Assembly (NCBI GenBank): GCA_940337035.1
Contig: OW679195.1
Span: 177,044,015-177,108,014, forward strand
Source: Agriotes lineatus
Lineage: Eukaryota > Arthropoda > Insecta > Coleoptera > Elateridae
Direction of reading: 5' to 3'
DNA length: 64,000 nucleotides
Shown: piece after piece, positions 23,287-34,383 of the stretch
Position numbering within the stretch: position 1 is the first letter of the stretch
Layout: each line of letters starts with the position of its first letter
Program-made: the position numbers and the translations under genes
Notes under the pieces: model-generated
Told to the model about the DNA's origin: nothing
Databases searched by the model: none
Seen by the model: the letters and a program-made list of their open reading frames with translations, nothing else

Positions 23287-24157
23287 GCTCCAGTTGAATG
23301 CCTTGATATGCTACGCGGATGGTTCTCGAGTGGCGGAAAGGCAATCCTCTGGAGCAGGAATTTACATGGAAGGCCGAGGGGTACAAGAAAGCTATGCTTT
23401 AGGAAGATTTACCACGGTATTCCAGGCAGAAGTTTATGCCATCCTTTCGGTGGCAACAAGGAACGAGGTCAGGATATCTCCAGAGCAAAAAAATTATATT
23501 TGCTCTGATAGCCAAGCTGCACTAAAAGCAATCTTCTCGGCCAGGACAAGATCAGCTCTTGTCCAAGAATGTGGAGATGCTTTAGCCGAATTGGCAAGGG
23601 AAAAGGCCGTCGAGCTCATCTGGGACCCGGGACACACAGGGGTCCAAGGCAACGAGAAGGCGGACGAACTAGCCAAACTCGGAGCCGGGAAAACCTGTTT
23701 TGGACCGGAACCCCTTCTGGGTATAACAAAGCAGCAGGTCTCAGCAGCCCTAACCGGGTGGGCCTACAAGACCAGCGAGGAAAAGTGGAAAGGATGCAGG
23801 GGCTGTAGTCAGGCAAAGTACCACATAGCGGGATTTGATTCAAAGAAATCGGTCTGGCTAATGGGAAGGAGCCGAAGAACCACAAATCTTTTGATAGGGA
23901 TCTTGACAGGCTACTGTAAACTAAAAAGTCACATAACACTGATAGGAGTAGAGGAAGATCCCATTTGCCCAAGTTATGGGAGGGACGAGGAAACGTCCTT
24001 TCACTACTTGGGAGAATGCGAGGCGTACCAGCGACTGAGGTATAGAACCTTTGGAGCACCTACGCTTCGAATGGAAGAGTTGAACTCTCTATCCTGGGTC
24101 GATATTCTGATCTTCATTAGAAAATCAGGAAGAAGAGCCCATCGAAGAGGACGATAA
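23280..24157 (+). pseudogene. LINE RNase H and C-terminal region
   Basis: The RNase H catalytic set is complete: CYADGSRV (D), QAEVYAI (E), CSDSQAAL (D) and GHTGVQGNEKADELAK (H, D). It is followed by the C-terminal LINE region with TGYCKLKSH and a Cys/His motif (CPSYGRDEETSFHYLGEC). In the intact element this would be the same polypeptide as the RT; here a frameshift separates them. Codon content is far less AT-rich than the surrounding DNA, which suggests a fairly recent insertion. Confidence 0.8.
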
Positions 24158-24289
24158 TGAAGGTGGTTGAGGGGATGGCATGGGGTTGGCAAAAAGGCCC
24201 TATGGTGGCCTACTTGCTAGACTTCGGTCTCCCCACAACAACAACAACTACTACTACTACTTACTAGCGTTTTGAGTTGTTTTGCCATC

Positions 24290-25320
24290 TAATTTTGTTT
24301 TGCTGGGTTCCTGCCTTATTGATTTGGAGAGTTTGACTTTTTGTTGCGCTAATTTTTGGTCATACGCTTGGAGCAGTTCTCTTTTGGTTGATCACTTATC
24401 TTGCACGTGTTTCTCTCTTTCAGTTATTAAAGAGACGTTGTCGAAAAACTCTAGGTTTTCTAGAGCTTGTGAAAATCTCCAGGTTCACCATTTCCTGTTA
24501 CCTTACATACGTTTCATTATCCAGTCCATTACTAGCAAGAAAAGAACAGGTGATAAACTGCAACCCTGTTTCGCTCCCGTTTCTGTACTAACATTCACAG
24601 TTTTGTTTCCACAAACTTTATTCTCGTTTTAGAATCTTCGTTTAGTAATCTTACAATTCTCGTTATTTTATTAGGAATTCCGTATTCTCTTAAAATTTTC
24701 CACGACTTCTCTCTGTCAGCTTTATCGAAGGATGTCTCAAAGTTGATAAATCCAAAATGCGCGTCTTTTTGCCATTTCTTACACTGTTCGATAATTATTC
24801 TTAGAGAAGAGCAAGGTCCTGACACGATCTCCTTGATCTAAATCCCGCTTGATTTCTTCTTAAATCCGTTTCCAGTTCGTTCTTAATCTTTGATAACATT
24901 ATTCGCGAATAATTTGCTTCTAATATATAGAACAGTTATTGCACGCCAGTTATTGCAGCGTGACAGATGGACAGATCTTTTTTGAGCAATGTAGTTATTA
25001 ACATTTCTTTTCATTCTTCCGGTATCTTTTTCTTATCTCTTTAATCCAAATTGTCTTTAACCGACCTGTAATATTTTGGCGCCGATTTTCCCAACTGCTT
25101 TAATTAATTCATTTGGTATTTCATCAACGCACTCTGCTTTGTAATATTTAGTTGTTTTGTGGCTTCTTCTATTTCATTCTTCGTTATTTCTTCTACCATT
25201 ATATTGAGTTCTGGTCCATTTACACTATCATTATTAAAATTAATTTCTATTGATTGCTTCTTGTACGTTTCTTTAAAGTGTTCTCTCCATCTGTTAAAGG
25301 ATTTCGATTAATTTGTGCTT
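24290..25320 (-). pseudogene. Degenerate RTE-like reverse transcriptase
   Basis: Reading the minus strand through several frameshifts gives, in order, DEIPNELIKAVGKIGAKIL; CNNWRAITVL; a QAGFR-like block; SSLRIIIEQCKKWQ; GFINFETSFDKADREKSW (motif A); KQGCSLSPVLFLLVMDWIM (motif B); and LENLEFFDNVSLI, where the expected FADD motif C has become FFDN. The order and wording fit RTE-clade elements. At least five frame breaks and the lost catalytic pair make it inactive. It is much older than the LINE that lies next to it at 22133-24261. Confidence 0.7.
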
Positions 25321-25650
25321 TAATTAAATTTCTACTTTGTCGCATGTATGAGGTGTAGTGGCCTTTTTTCTATTTGATCATTTTTGTGTTATGCCATAGA
25401 GTGTTGATCGTTTTGATTCGCTCCATTTTTCACCCTTTTCAAAATTTCCTTCTGTTTAATCCGTTGGTCTCTTCTTGTACTTTTTTAAATTGTTTTTTCC
25501 TTGTAGAGCTTTTCTTTCTCTATATTTATTGTTTCTGCTTATATTTATATATATGGAGTAACCTATTTTTTCTGGAAATAATTGCTCTTAAAGGGAGGTA
25601 TTGTGGTTGCCTACCATGAATTTTCAAGGTTTTTTATAATTTTTGGCAAG
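25321..25650. other. T-rich stretch, nothing firmly recognised
   Basis: Probably the decayed 5' part of the RTE-like element (minus strand), but no motif is clear enough to support it. Confidence 0.35.
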
Positions 25651-25873
25651 GTGCTTGTGGGGGAGCTTCCAGTTTTCCGCTATGTTTGGAAACGTCTGGT
25701 TGCTAGCTCGAATTGAACTGTAGTGGACTGTATTGATTTATTCTTTACTAAATTATACACTCGTTGAAAGCAAAGTAGGTAATTTATTTGCAATAAATTA
25801 ACACACAAACATTTGAACATTTAAACAAAGAATTAGCGTTTCTCGGAGTGGACTGCTCGCGTCCAGCCAGTTT

Positions 25874-27247
25874 TGTAACAATTCGCCCAGTCGAAACGCG
25901 TTTTTGTGAATTAAAATCAATTCGCGCGTTCCAGCCTAGCGATTTCTACGTTACAAGTTTGAATTTTTCGCACGCGCGGCCGGCCTACGTCATCAAGAGA
26001 TCCCTGCTCCACGTATTGCGCTGCTCCCCACTTAAAATGCCCGAGGTGGTGGCTTGATGCACGAAGCACGAAGAGGAGCTATAAAAGCCGTTTCACGGGC
26101 AGTCTTCATTCATACATTCATCCGCATACATTCCAGTATCCTTCCAGCCCCAAACCATCCCCAATCCTGATCCTATCCGACCGTTTAGAGAGAATTTTAC
26201 CCGTCCTGTCATTAGTATTTTCCCGTAGCTACAATCGAACCCGAAGCCTCCAGTCTTGGAGACCGTGTTCCTAGCTAAGCTTTAATTGAACCCGTTCCCC
26301 GAATAAGCAGCTTTAAGAAACGAAGCCCACGAATGGGAAACCGTTTCGCTGTTTAATTTAACACTTGTGAATATCCCGAACTAATAATTGTTGAAACATC
26401 TCCTGGAGGACGCTAGTAAATAATTATACCAAAATTTTCTAGAAGACGTATTCGAAACGAGGGTTAAACAACCAGGCCGTTTCATACGTCAATTTGGTAT
26501 CACTAAATAAATCCAGCGTCTAACACATTATTTGCTCGGCCTAGAAGGCCCCTGTAAGATTGCACTTAATTTCTGTTTGACTACAGGTTTGTACTCACCG
26601 TTTCAAACATCTTCCTATCGTAACACCGGAGAGCAACCGCGCCGCAACGATCTTAACCTATCTTGGGCCGAAGACACAAAGCGGTCCCCCAGGTGGAAGA
26701 CGCCGCCGATGACTTCTCCGCAATTCGCACTGCCAGTTCACAGTATCCCTGAGATTCACAACGCTAGCCCGGTGTCGTAAGGCGAAAAACGTAATATATT
26801 AGAAATAACTTAAACTTGCAGCTGCACGTGGTTTTCAACGTCGGACGTGACATTCGAGCGCGAAGGTTGGCTCCACTGCAAATCACTTTGGGCAAAACGT
26901 CTCCCTGGCCAGTGGCGTCCCGTCGATTCCTGCAGAAGGCGGCCATTCGGACCTTCCACACACAGATGCAAAACGGGTTGCCGGCGCGCAAGGAACTGGC
27001 AACTGGGTGCCCATCATAATTAATTAAACACATTGTAAAATACATTTTATTTGATTTCTTAAGAACAATACCTATGTTTGTAAATACTGAACCTTATAAT
27101 TAAACTGTCTAAAGTTATCCTAGTGTTTGCTTGCTAATATTCAAGTATATATCTGGCTGAACTAAATTATCTCCGACTGAGAAAGTTACCCGAAGGAAAT
27201 TTATTAAGTTCATTAGCCCTAATTAGCAGAGGGCTAGTACCGTTACA
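25874..27247 (+). mobile_element. Probable solo LTR nested in BEL element 1
   Basis: The insertion starts TGTAAC and ends GTTACA (perfect 6 bp inverted ends of TG..CA type). It is flanked by gttt on both sides (25870-25873 and 27248-27251); the uninterrupted target is visible in the other LTR. The 1374 bp carry no gene but have promoter-like and polyadenylation-like signals, as an LTR would. The 4 bp duplication favours a Gypsy-type parent. A non-LTR origin cannot be excluded because no full-length relative is in the window. Confidence 0.6.
26080..26105 (+). promoter_or_regulatory. TATA box and initiator-like site in the solo LTR
   Basis: TATAAAAG at 26080-26087 is followed after about 12 bases by GGGCAGTCTTC, close to the arthropod initiator TCAGTY at a usual TATA distance. 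An AATAAA lies at 26506-26511, about 400 bases downstream, giving a U3-R-U5 style order. Confidence 0.4.
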
Positions 27248-27559
27248 GTTTGACAGACGGAGGGTAAGTGGAGTGGCGAGGCGAGGCCCGCTCCAAGTTC
27301 TGGAATGCGCATAGTAAATACGCAACTGCAAGCGAGGCGGCACAATTTTATAAAACACTTAACATACCGCCCGCCTTGGAAAGGGTAACGTTTCAAATAA
27401 CAACAGTACAAATTTGACATGTAACAGCTAGAGTAAGACATGTAAATAAAATCGACATATACAAAGCATAATAATACATAGATCTTAAGGTAATACAAGA
27501 AAACCCGAACAATAGAAAGCCAAAAGGCTTTACGAAACACTGCGCAAGACGCTAACGTA

Positions 27560-30352
27560 CTAGTTCACAACACTAGGTAGCGGGCACAATTTGGCGAAGG
27601 ATCGCTTTACGATCCCTGACACAGTTTTCACTGACGCCACAAGCGTAACGCCGTCAAGGCCAGGGTGCAGCTCGGTGACCCGGCCTAACCTCCACTTCAG
27701 AGGGGGAAGATTGTCATCCTTGATGAGGACCATGGAACCAGGCTGGAGGTCCGAAAGGTGTGTGCGCCATTTGGTGCGCTGTTGGAGTTCTGAGGTGTAC
27801 TCCTTACTCCATCTTTTCCATACATTCTGGTGGAGCTGTTGTATGCTTTGGAATCTAGACAGCCGAGACTCGGCTATCTCAGTAACGTTGGGATCAGGCA
27901 GTGACACCAAAGGACGACCGATCAGAAAATGAGCAGGAGTCAAAGGCTGAAGGTCGTTTGGATCAGCGGACAAAGGAGACAGGGGTCGGGAGTTTAAGGT
28001 TGCTTCTACCTGTGCTAGCAAAGTGCAAAATTCATCGTAATTTAGACTAGCGTTACCTATAACGCGCCGTATGTGATGTTTGGAGGACTTAATTCCGACC
28101 TCCCACAATCCGCCAAAGTGGGGACTGTGCGCGGGTATAAAATGCCAAGCTACTCCGTCGTTCGCGACTGATTCGGAAATAGAAAGGCCTTGTTCCGCAA
28201 GAAACTTGCCTAATTCGATTAATTCGGAATTAGCGCCGACAAAATTAGTGCCATTGTCTGAATAGACATGGAGCGGTTTGCCTCGACGAGCTACAAACCG
28301 GCGAAAAGCCATTAAGAAGGTTTCAGTAGAAAGGTCAGCGACCAATTCAAGGTGCACTGCCTTTGTGACAAAACAAACGAATAGAAAAAGGTAGGACTTC
28401 ACTAGTTTAGAACTACGTCCTTTGCGATCCTTTATCATGAACGGTCCACCATAATCGATACCAGTCGTATGAAATGGGGGCGATGATTGAATACGAGAGG
28501 CTGGCAGATCTCCCATTATGGGTTCGGTTAACTTAGGAGAAAATCTAAAACACCGCAAGCATTGATGAACCACTTGCTTGACTATATTTCTGCCAGAGGT
28601 AATCCAATATCCTTCTCTGAGATTAGCTAACAGCATTTGAGGTCCGGCATGGAGAAGCCGAAGGTGCTCATGTGAGACTAGGAGTTTGGCGAATGGATGT
28701 TTGCCAGAAATCACTAGAGGAAACTTCTTGTCAAAAGGTAATTGAGAGTTGTGGAGCCTACTACCAACTCTTAGCAGTCCCTTAGAATCCAGAAAAGGAT
28801 TCAAGGATATCAAAGCAGAAGATTGTTTCACAGGCTTGTTCTGTGACAACAACTTAAATTCGTCAGGAAATGACTCGAGTTGTGAAAACCTTGCAAGCCT
28901 TACAAGGGATGATTGCAGTTCATCTGTAGAATGGGGCCCAGAAAGACGATCAGCTTTGGGGGTCCGAGCATTGTTATAAAAACGAAAGCAATAAGCTGTA
29001 ACTCGTTGTAATCGAGCCAAACTTGAATACTGATTGAACGGAAATGGTTCAACAGAGGTTACAGAAAAACTCTGAGCTTCTTTTTTGAATTCTGGAAGAT
29101 CAGCAAGAACATGTTTGGAAGTAGGCCAAGATGCCTCACCTTCGCTTAGCCAGGTGGGACCATGCCACCAAAGGCTTAATTCTTTTAAGACTAAAGGAGG
29201 GATTCTCCTAGTGAGAAGATCAGCAGGATTCGAAGCGGTAGGAACATGCCTCCACGTGGCATCAGAAGTGGGTTGCTGAACATCTGCAACTCTGTTGCAC
29301 ACAAAAGTTTTAAGAAGATTCGGACTGGTTTTCAACCATCCTAGCACTATTGTGGAATCTGTCCACAAACCAATCCTAGATATGGGCAAATCAAGTGCCT
29401 TTATGACTTGCACGGAAAGTTTACTTAGAAGAACAGCTCCGCAGAGCTCGAGCTTCGGAATTGTCAAGGGCTTTAAAGGGGCTACCTTGGCATTGGAACA
29501 GAGAAGGTGAACTTGTACCTCCCCTTCCTGATTCTTGGAACGTAGGTATATCGACGAACCGTAACCATTGTTGGAGGCGTCGCAGAAACCATGGAGCTCT
29601 ATCTCAACCACGCGCCGACAGAGGACGTGACGAGGAATTGTTAAGTCATTGAGCATGAGAAGATCACTGCGATATGTAACCCATTTTTCTTGTATGGCGT
29701 TGGGAACGGGTTCATCCCAATTCAACTTTTCCATCCAAATTTGTTGCAAAAGAACCTTGGCACCTATGGTGCATGGACTTAGCAGACCCAGCGGGTCAAA
29801 TATCTGTGATATTTCAGACAAGATGCTACGCTTGGTAGCCTTACTACTTGTAGAATTTGAAATATTGAACATCAGATGATCGCTTTTGAAGGACCAAATC
29901 AAACCAAGAGTGCTTGTGTGCTCATGTGCACTGAAATCAAGAACACCAGGATGCAAATCGAGATCTGGGATTCCATCGAGAACTTCTGGAGAATTAGAAA
30001 TCCACTTTCTAAGTTTGAAACAGCCTGAATCAAGAATCTGATTCAAGTTTGAACAGAGAATACGCGCTTTCTCAGGAGTGTCGGCGCCTGTCAGAAAGTC
30101 GTCGACGTAGAAGTCCTCCTTTATAATTCGAGAGACTTCGGGATTTGAAGCTGCACATTCGATGCCCAATTGGGTCAAACATCGAATGACTAGAAAAGAC
30201 GCTGAAGCGGTGCCATACGTAACTGTATTCATATCGTATGACAGAAGAGGCTCAGTTGGAGATGACCGCCACAGGATTCTTTGAAGGGGCCTATGGTTAG
30301 GATTCACCAGAACCTGACGATACATCTTCTCAATGTCGGCTGATATAGCGAA
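27560..30352 (-). pseudogene. BEL element 1 RT-RNase H-integrase (3' part of gag-pol)
   Basis: This open frame of about 920 codons continues gag-pol after the frameshift. RT motif C is FYVDDFLTGAD; RNase H has ELHGFCDASNNGYGSSIY and GLWTDSTIVLGW. The integrase zinc region is HEHLRLLHAG...CLRCFRF. The integrase core keeps its DDE triad (GIDYGGP, YSDNGTNF, GLWEVGIKS). A C-terminal DUF5641 domain (LPPLKWRLGRV) closes the polyprotein, as usual for BEL/Pao. No envelope-like gene follows: the stop at about 27560 is 200 bases from the LTR. All domains look intact; only the junction with the upstream frame is broken. Confidence 0.92.
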
Positions 30353-32694
30353 CGAACAAGAATGGAAAATAAGTCTTGTTGCATGGTTGGGCCAACCATC
30401 TGAATACTGTTCAGAGATTGCCCGGAAGTGGTTGCTTGGGAACCATTGAATACAACTCGGAGTTTAGTTGTCAGGCTTTCCTCTTTTAAGACTCCGTGGT
30501 GGGGTAGATAATAGAATATCTCGTTTAAATTAGGGTTTGAAACGGACATATGACCTAATTTAGAATATTCATTCATGAAATTCGAATAGCGATTGGACAA
30601 GTCAGGGTTCGCTTGTAACCGCTTCTCTAATGATAAGAATCTTTTCTGAGCGATTTGCAATGAATCACCCAATACCTCTACAGGTTTTTTGAGAGGGATA
30701 GAGACAACGAATCGACCATTCGCTTCTCGTTGCGTATTTTGCACGAAATGTGCCTCACCGGCGTTCTCTTCATTTGTGCGGACCTTTTCCTCTGGGTAAT
30801 GTTCGAGTTGCCAAAACCTAGCAATGGGGTCAGAAGCATCCTCGATCGTGCTAAGATTGCAATGTACAGGGTACGCAGAAGGGGGGCCTGTAGGGCCAGA
30901 AACAATCCAGCCAAAGCGAGTTTTTTGGAGGATGGGAAGATTTGGGCCTAGACCAATTTGTCCAATACAAAGGAGCTGCCAGAAAATGGGCGAACCAATC
31001 AGAATGTCGATGGTGCCCGGTTGGTCGTAGGACAGATCTGATAACTTGATGTTATCAGGAACCTTGAAACTGTTTTGCTGGACACGAAAACTTGGGGTTG
31101 TACCTGTAATCTCATCGAGAACAAGACAGGATAGGCCAATACTGTATGAGGTGTGAGGGGCTTGCAGCTTGATATCACACCTAGCTTTGATTTGAGAAGT
31201 AGCTTTACTTAAGCCAGAAACAGTAACGTTGACTTCGCGAATTGGAAGCTTCAACCTTTTACACAAATCTGAACGTATGAAGTTCGATTGGGAACCGGAA
31301 TCCAGCAGGATTCGCACAACATGAGGCGTACCATCATCAGCGATGAGTTTAGCGGTAGCCGTAGGTAAGAGTACCTGCAAAGCATTCGAACAGAATGCCG
31401 AAATCGATTGATTTAGTTCAACAGGGGTTTCTGCTGACACCGCAGATCCTGGTTGACTAGAAGAAGCATTTTGAAATTTGTCCTCATGCAGAAGGGTGTT
31501 GTGCCTTGATTTGCACTTTCTACACGTATATTTGGAGCTACAGCGGCTCGAAAGGTGACCCTGAGTTAGGCAATTAAAGCATACACGGAGCTCTTTTGCC
31601 TTTGAATTTCTGTCAAGAGAACACAGCTTGACAAACTTGTCGCATTTGTACAAGGGATGAGATCCTTTACAAAGTGGACACGAAGGGGTACCTGACACAA
31701 ATGATTTCGAATGTACCTTGGAAGACTTTTCGGGTACAAGCTTAATATTTTTTACTTCCAGAGTTTCTAGAAGATTTGCTGTGTTTTGTAGAAATTCCTT
31801 GAACTCGTCAAGATTAGGCAGGTCAGAACTTGACCTGTTTCTAAGGACCTCCCATTCACGAAATGTAGTGGGGTCCAGTTTTTTAGAAACGACATAAATG
31901 ATAACAACATCAAGAAGCTCGCTTTCGGTAGCTAATGATTTGATTGCTGTAAAATGTTTGAATAACATATCGCTAATCGTACGTAATTTAGTTGCAGATT
32001 CTTTACTGCACGATTCAAGTTCGAAAATAGCATTGAGGTGGTTATGAATCAGAATTTTTGGATCATTGTAACGATTACACAATGCATCCCAAGCTAGAGT
32101 ATAATTACTCGCAGTAAACTCTAAACTTTTTACAATTTGGCTTGCATCACCCTGTAAACTAGCCTTTAAGTAATGCAGCTTTTGAATATTAGTTAGCGTT
32201 TGATTCTCATGAATTAAACTAATAAAAATCTCACGAAATTCCAACCACTCTGACACGTTCCCTGAATATTTAGGAATCGAGATGGTAGGAAGGCGTACAG
32301 CTCGAGTATTGCAATGCGAGCTGCAGCTTGAATGCGCTGATCTCACGCTACCGTTAGGAGATCCAGAACGATCTGGTGCAACATCAGACTGCTTGTTGTA
32401 TTCATTAATCAAATATTTAGCTTGTGAGATTGCAAAATAATAAGAGTCTTCAAATTCTACTTGAAGCTGCATTTCAGGTTCTGCATCCTTACTGTTTTCT
32501 AAAATTTGTTCATGAACCGCATAATATTCTGATAACAAGGTGGCTGTATCATTCAATCTTTCTTGCAATTGAATAATCTGAGCGCCAGATAAGAATTGAT
32601 CTTCATCGTGAATTGTTTGCAAAGATTGCACGTAATTTGCGAAAAGCGTAACCTTGCCTTTGATAGAGCCTCGTACTCTTACAAGCGGATCCAT
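30304..32694 (-). pseudogene. BEL element 1 gag-protease-RT (5' part of gag-pol)
   Basis: This 796-codon frame starts at ATG 32694. Gag has a DUF1759-type region (LPTISIPKYSGNVSEWLEF, about residues 130-230). Zinc-knuckle-like Cys/His clusters follow (CPLCKGSHPLYKC, CFNCLTQGHLSSRC, CRKCKSRH). The aspartic protease has the canonical LLDSGSQSNFI (DUF1758). Then comes the start of RT (TKLRVVFNGSQATTSGQSLN). It ends in a short out-of-frame tail at 30304. Compared with the other BEL element here, a small deletion near 30345-30355 has removed a few residues before SADIEKMYRQ and shifted the frame, just upstream of the first RT catalytic Asp. Confidence 0.9.
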
Positions 32695-33299
32695 AATTGT
32701 TGAAATTAAAACAGTTTAACAGATAGAACCAACTTTCGTACGCCCCTGGCACGGAATTTTGTTTACAACACAAGACAGCGCTGCCACGACGCGAAATTAA
32801 CTTGGCGCTACGACGCAAAGAACGGCCCTGGTACAACGCGAGATTAGCTTGTGAATAATTCGACTGCAATATGAAAATGTACTCGCGAACAAGCGAAACA
32901 ACTTGGCATTTTACGCAATTAAAATGTTTATATGACTCGTAAACCATTTGTTTACGCACTAATACGCAGCTGAAATTATACACATGCAGACACAGATGAT
33001 AGAAAACCAAATTCATGCATAGGAAATCACAAAAAAGGGAAATTAGGCTTACATTGATATTGTTGTATGTGCCGCCTTTTCCGTTGTTGCGGCTTGAACG
33101 GCCGTCGCGCCGGCTGCTGGCATGCACACCTGCAAGTTGTGACTCGGCGTTGGCTTTCTCGCTCCCACGTTGATAGCACCGTATGCTCTCTTCCTTCCTC
33201 TCGTTAGGGACGAATTTAACACGATTGAAACTGCGTGTTGTACTTGCCTTGTTTAGGCTGCGAATCCGGGCCGATGATCTATGCGGCTCGAAGGAACAA
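32695..33299 (-). other. BEL element 1 leader with primer-binding site
   Basis: About 600 bp between the 5' LTR and the gag start. Directly inside the LTR the coding strand reads TTGTTCCTTCGAGCCGCAT, which differs at a few bases from the tRNA-Tyr complement TGGTCCTTCGAGCCGGAT seen in BEL element 2. Short frames in the leader lack conservation. Confidence 0.6.
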
Positions 33300-33625
33300 T
33301 GCGGGGGAGCTTCCCAGTTTTCCGCTATGTTTGGAAACGTCTGGTTGCTAGCTCGAATTGAACTGTAGTGGACTGTATTGATTTATTCTTCACTAAATTA
33401 TACACTCGTTGAAAGCAAAGTAGGTAATTTATTTGCAATAAATTAACACACAAACATTTGAACATTTAAACAAAGAATTAGCGTTTCTCGGAGTGGACTG
33501 CTCGCGTCCAGTCAGTTTGACAGGGTAAGTGGAGTGGCGAGGCGAGGCCCGCTCCAAGTTCTGGAATGCGCATAGTAAATATGCAACTGCAAGCGAGGCG
33601 GCACAATTTTATAAAACACTTAACA
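33300..33625 (-). repeat. 5' LTR of BEL element 1
   Basis: 326 bp, ends TG...CA on the minus strand, bordered by the gtgct target duplication on the outside and the primer-binding region on the inside. Near its start on the coding strand is TTTATAAAA, a candidate TATA-like site. Confidence 0.85.
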
Positions 33626-33630
33626 GTGCT

Positions 33631-34350
33631 TATCTTCCCTGCCATTTGTTAATTTGTCCTGGTTCAGACAGGTTGCCATATAAAATTAAAGTCAAATTCC
33701 ATTCATTTGGCATCATCATTTTAAGAAATACATTATTGTGCTATGGCTTTATTGTGGAAATTGGATGATGTCTCTGAAGGTCTCTGAAAGTATTTTTGGC
33801 GATTGTCTCAAAAACAGACATTTTCTGGAATTATACCGGGTACACAGCACATGTTACAACATTGGCAAAGGTGGCGAGTCGTGTAATTGGATTCCGTTTC
33901 TGCAAAAGGGCATATTACCTGCAGCTGAGGGTGGTAATGTAAAACAGCCGCATGGGACAACCGCCTGTCGACACCTCTATTTGCTTTTCCGGAAACTGGG
34001 CGTTTTGGTTGTGGCAGTGACCAGCAAAAGAAGGTCTGGCTTTAACTAAAATATTGTCCCGCGTTAAATAATTAGGCTCAGACATCACCTGCAAAATGGA
34101 AGTCTTCGTGACTTATTAGTAGTTTGTGATAATTTGAATGTATCAGTCAAGTATCAAGTTTCATACTTAAATAAATATAACATGTGAGCAAACGAAAATG
34201 AAATCAAGCTTGGCTTTGAAATATTTATTTGTGTTGGTGGCACTGTAAGTCTATGTCAGTTCAAGATTATCAGGTTAGTTTTTGCGTCAGTTTTGACATA
34301 ACCTGCTAACCCAACCTGCTAACCTCGAATTTGGTACAGTGTGGAAATAA
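33631..34350. other. No recognised gene
   Basis: A plus-strand frame at 33738-34049 (103 codons) has no family resemblance that I can see. No repeats recognised. Confidence 0.4.
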
Positions 34351-34352
34351 AG

Positions 34353-34379
<27 letters not shown>
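34353..34379 (+). repeat. (TA)n microsatellite
   Basis: Thirteen uninterrupted TA dinucleotides. Confidence 0.95.

Positions 34380-34383
<4 letters not shown>

Larger units (their letters stand above)
22133..24261 (+). mobile_element. 5'-truncated LINE with RT and RNase H (LOA/I-like)
   Basis: Coding begins abruptly with QHAYRRGRSTETAL, a mid-RT motif, so the endonuclease, gag-like ORF and 5' UTR are missing, as usual for target-primed integration. The 3' end has a CAA/CTA microsatellite tail (24235-24261). RT is followed by RNase H, an order known from the I and LOA groups. No clear target duplication was found. Confidence 0.8.
25656..27364 (-). repeat. 3' LTR of BEL element 1, interrupted
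   Basis: 25656-25873 and 27248-27364 together match the 5' LTR; the material between them is a later insertion with its own 4 bp duplication gttt. Confidence 0.85.
25656..33625 (-). mobile_element. BEL/Pao LTR retrotransposon, element 1
   Basis: Target duplication gtgct (25651-25655 and 33626-33630) encloses two LTRs of about 330 bp in the same orientation. On the minus strand the LTR reads TGTTAAGTG ... CCCCCRCA, with the TG/CA ends expected. The 5' LTR is 33300-33625; the 3' LTR is 25656-27364 after an insertion of 1378 bp. LTRs differ at about five places, so it is a fairly young copy. Next to the 5' LTR, TTCCTTCGAGCCG resembles the tRNA-Tyr primer site with changes. A purine-rich AAGGCGGGCGGTA precedes the 3' LTR. 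The single long gag-pol gene is broken once in the RT. Confidence 0.92.
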
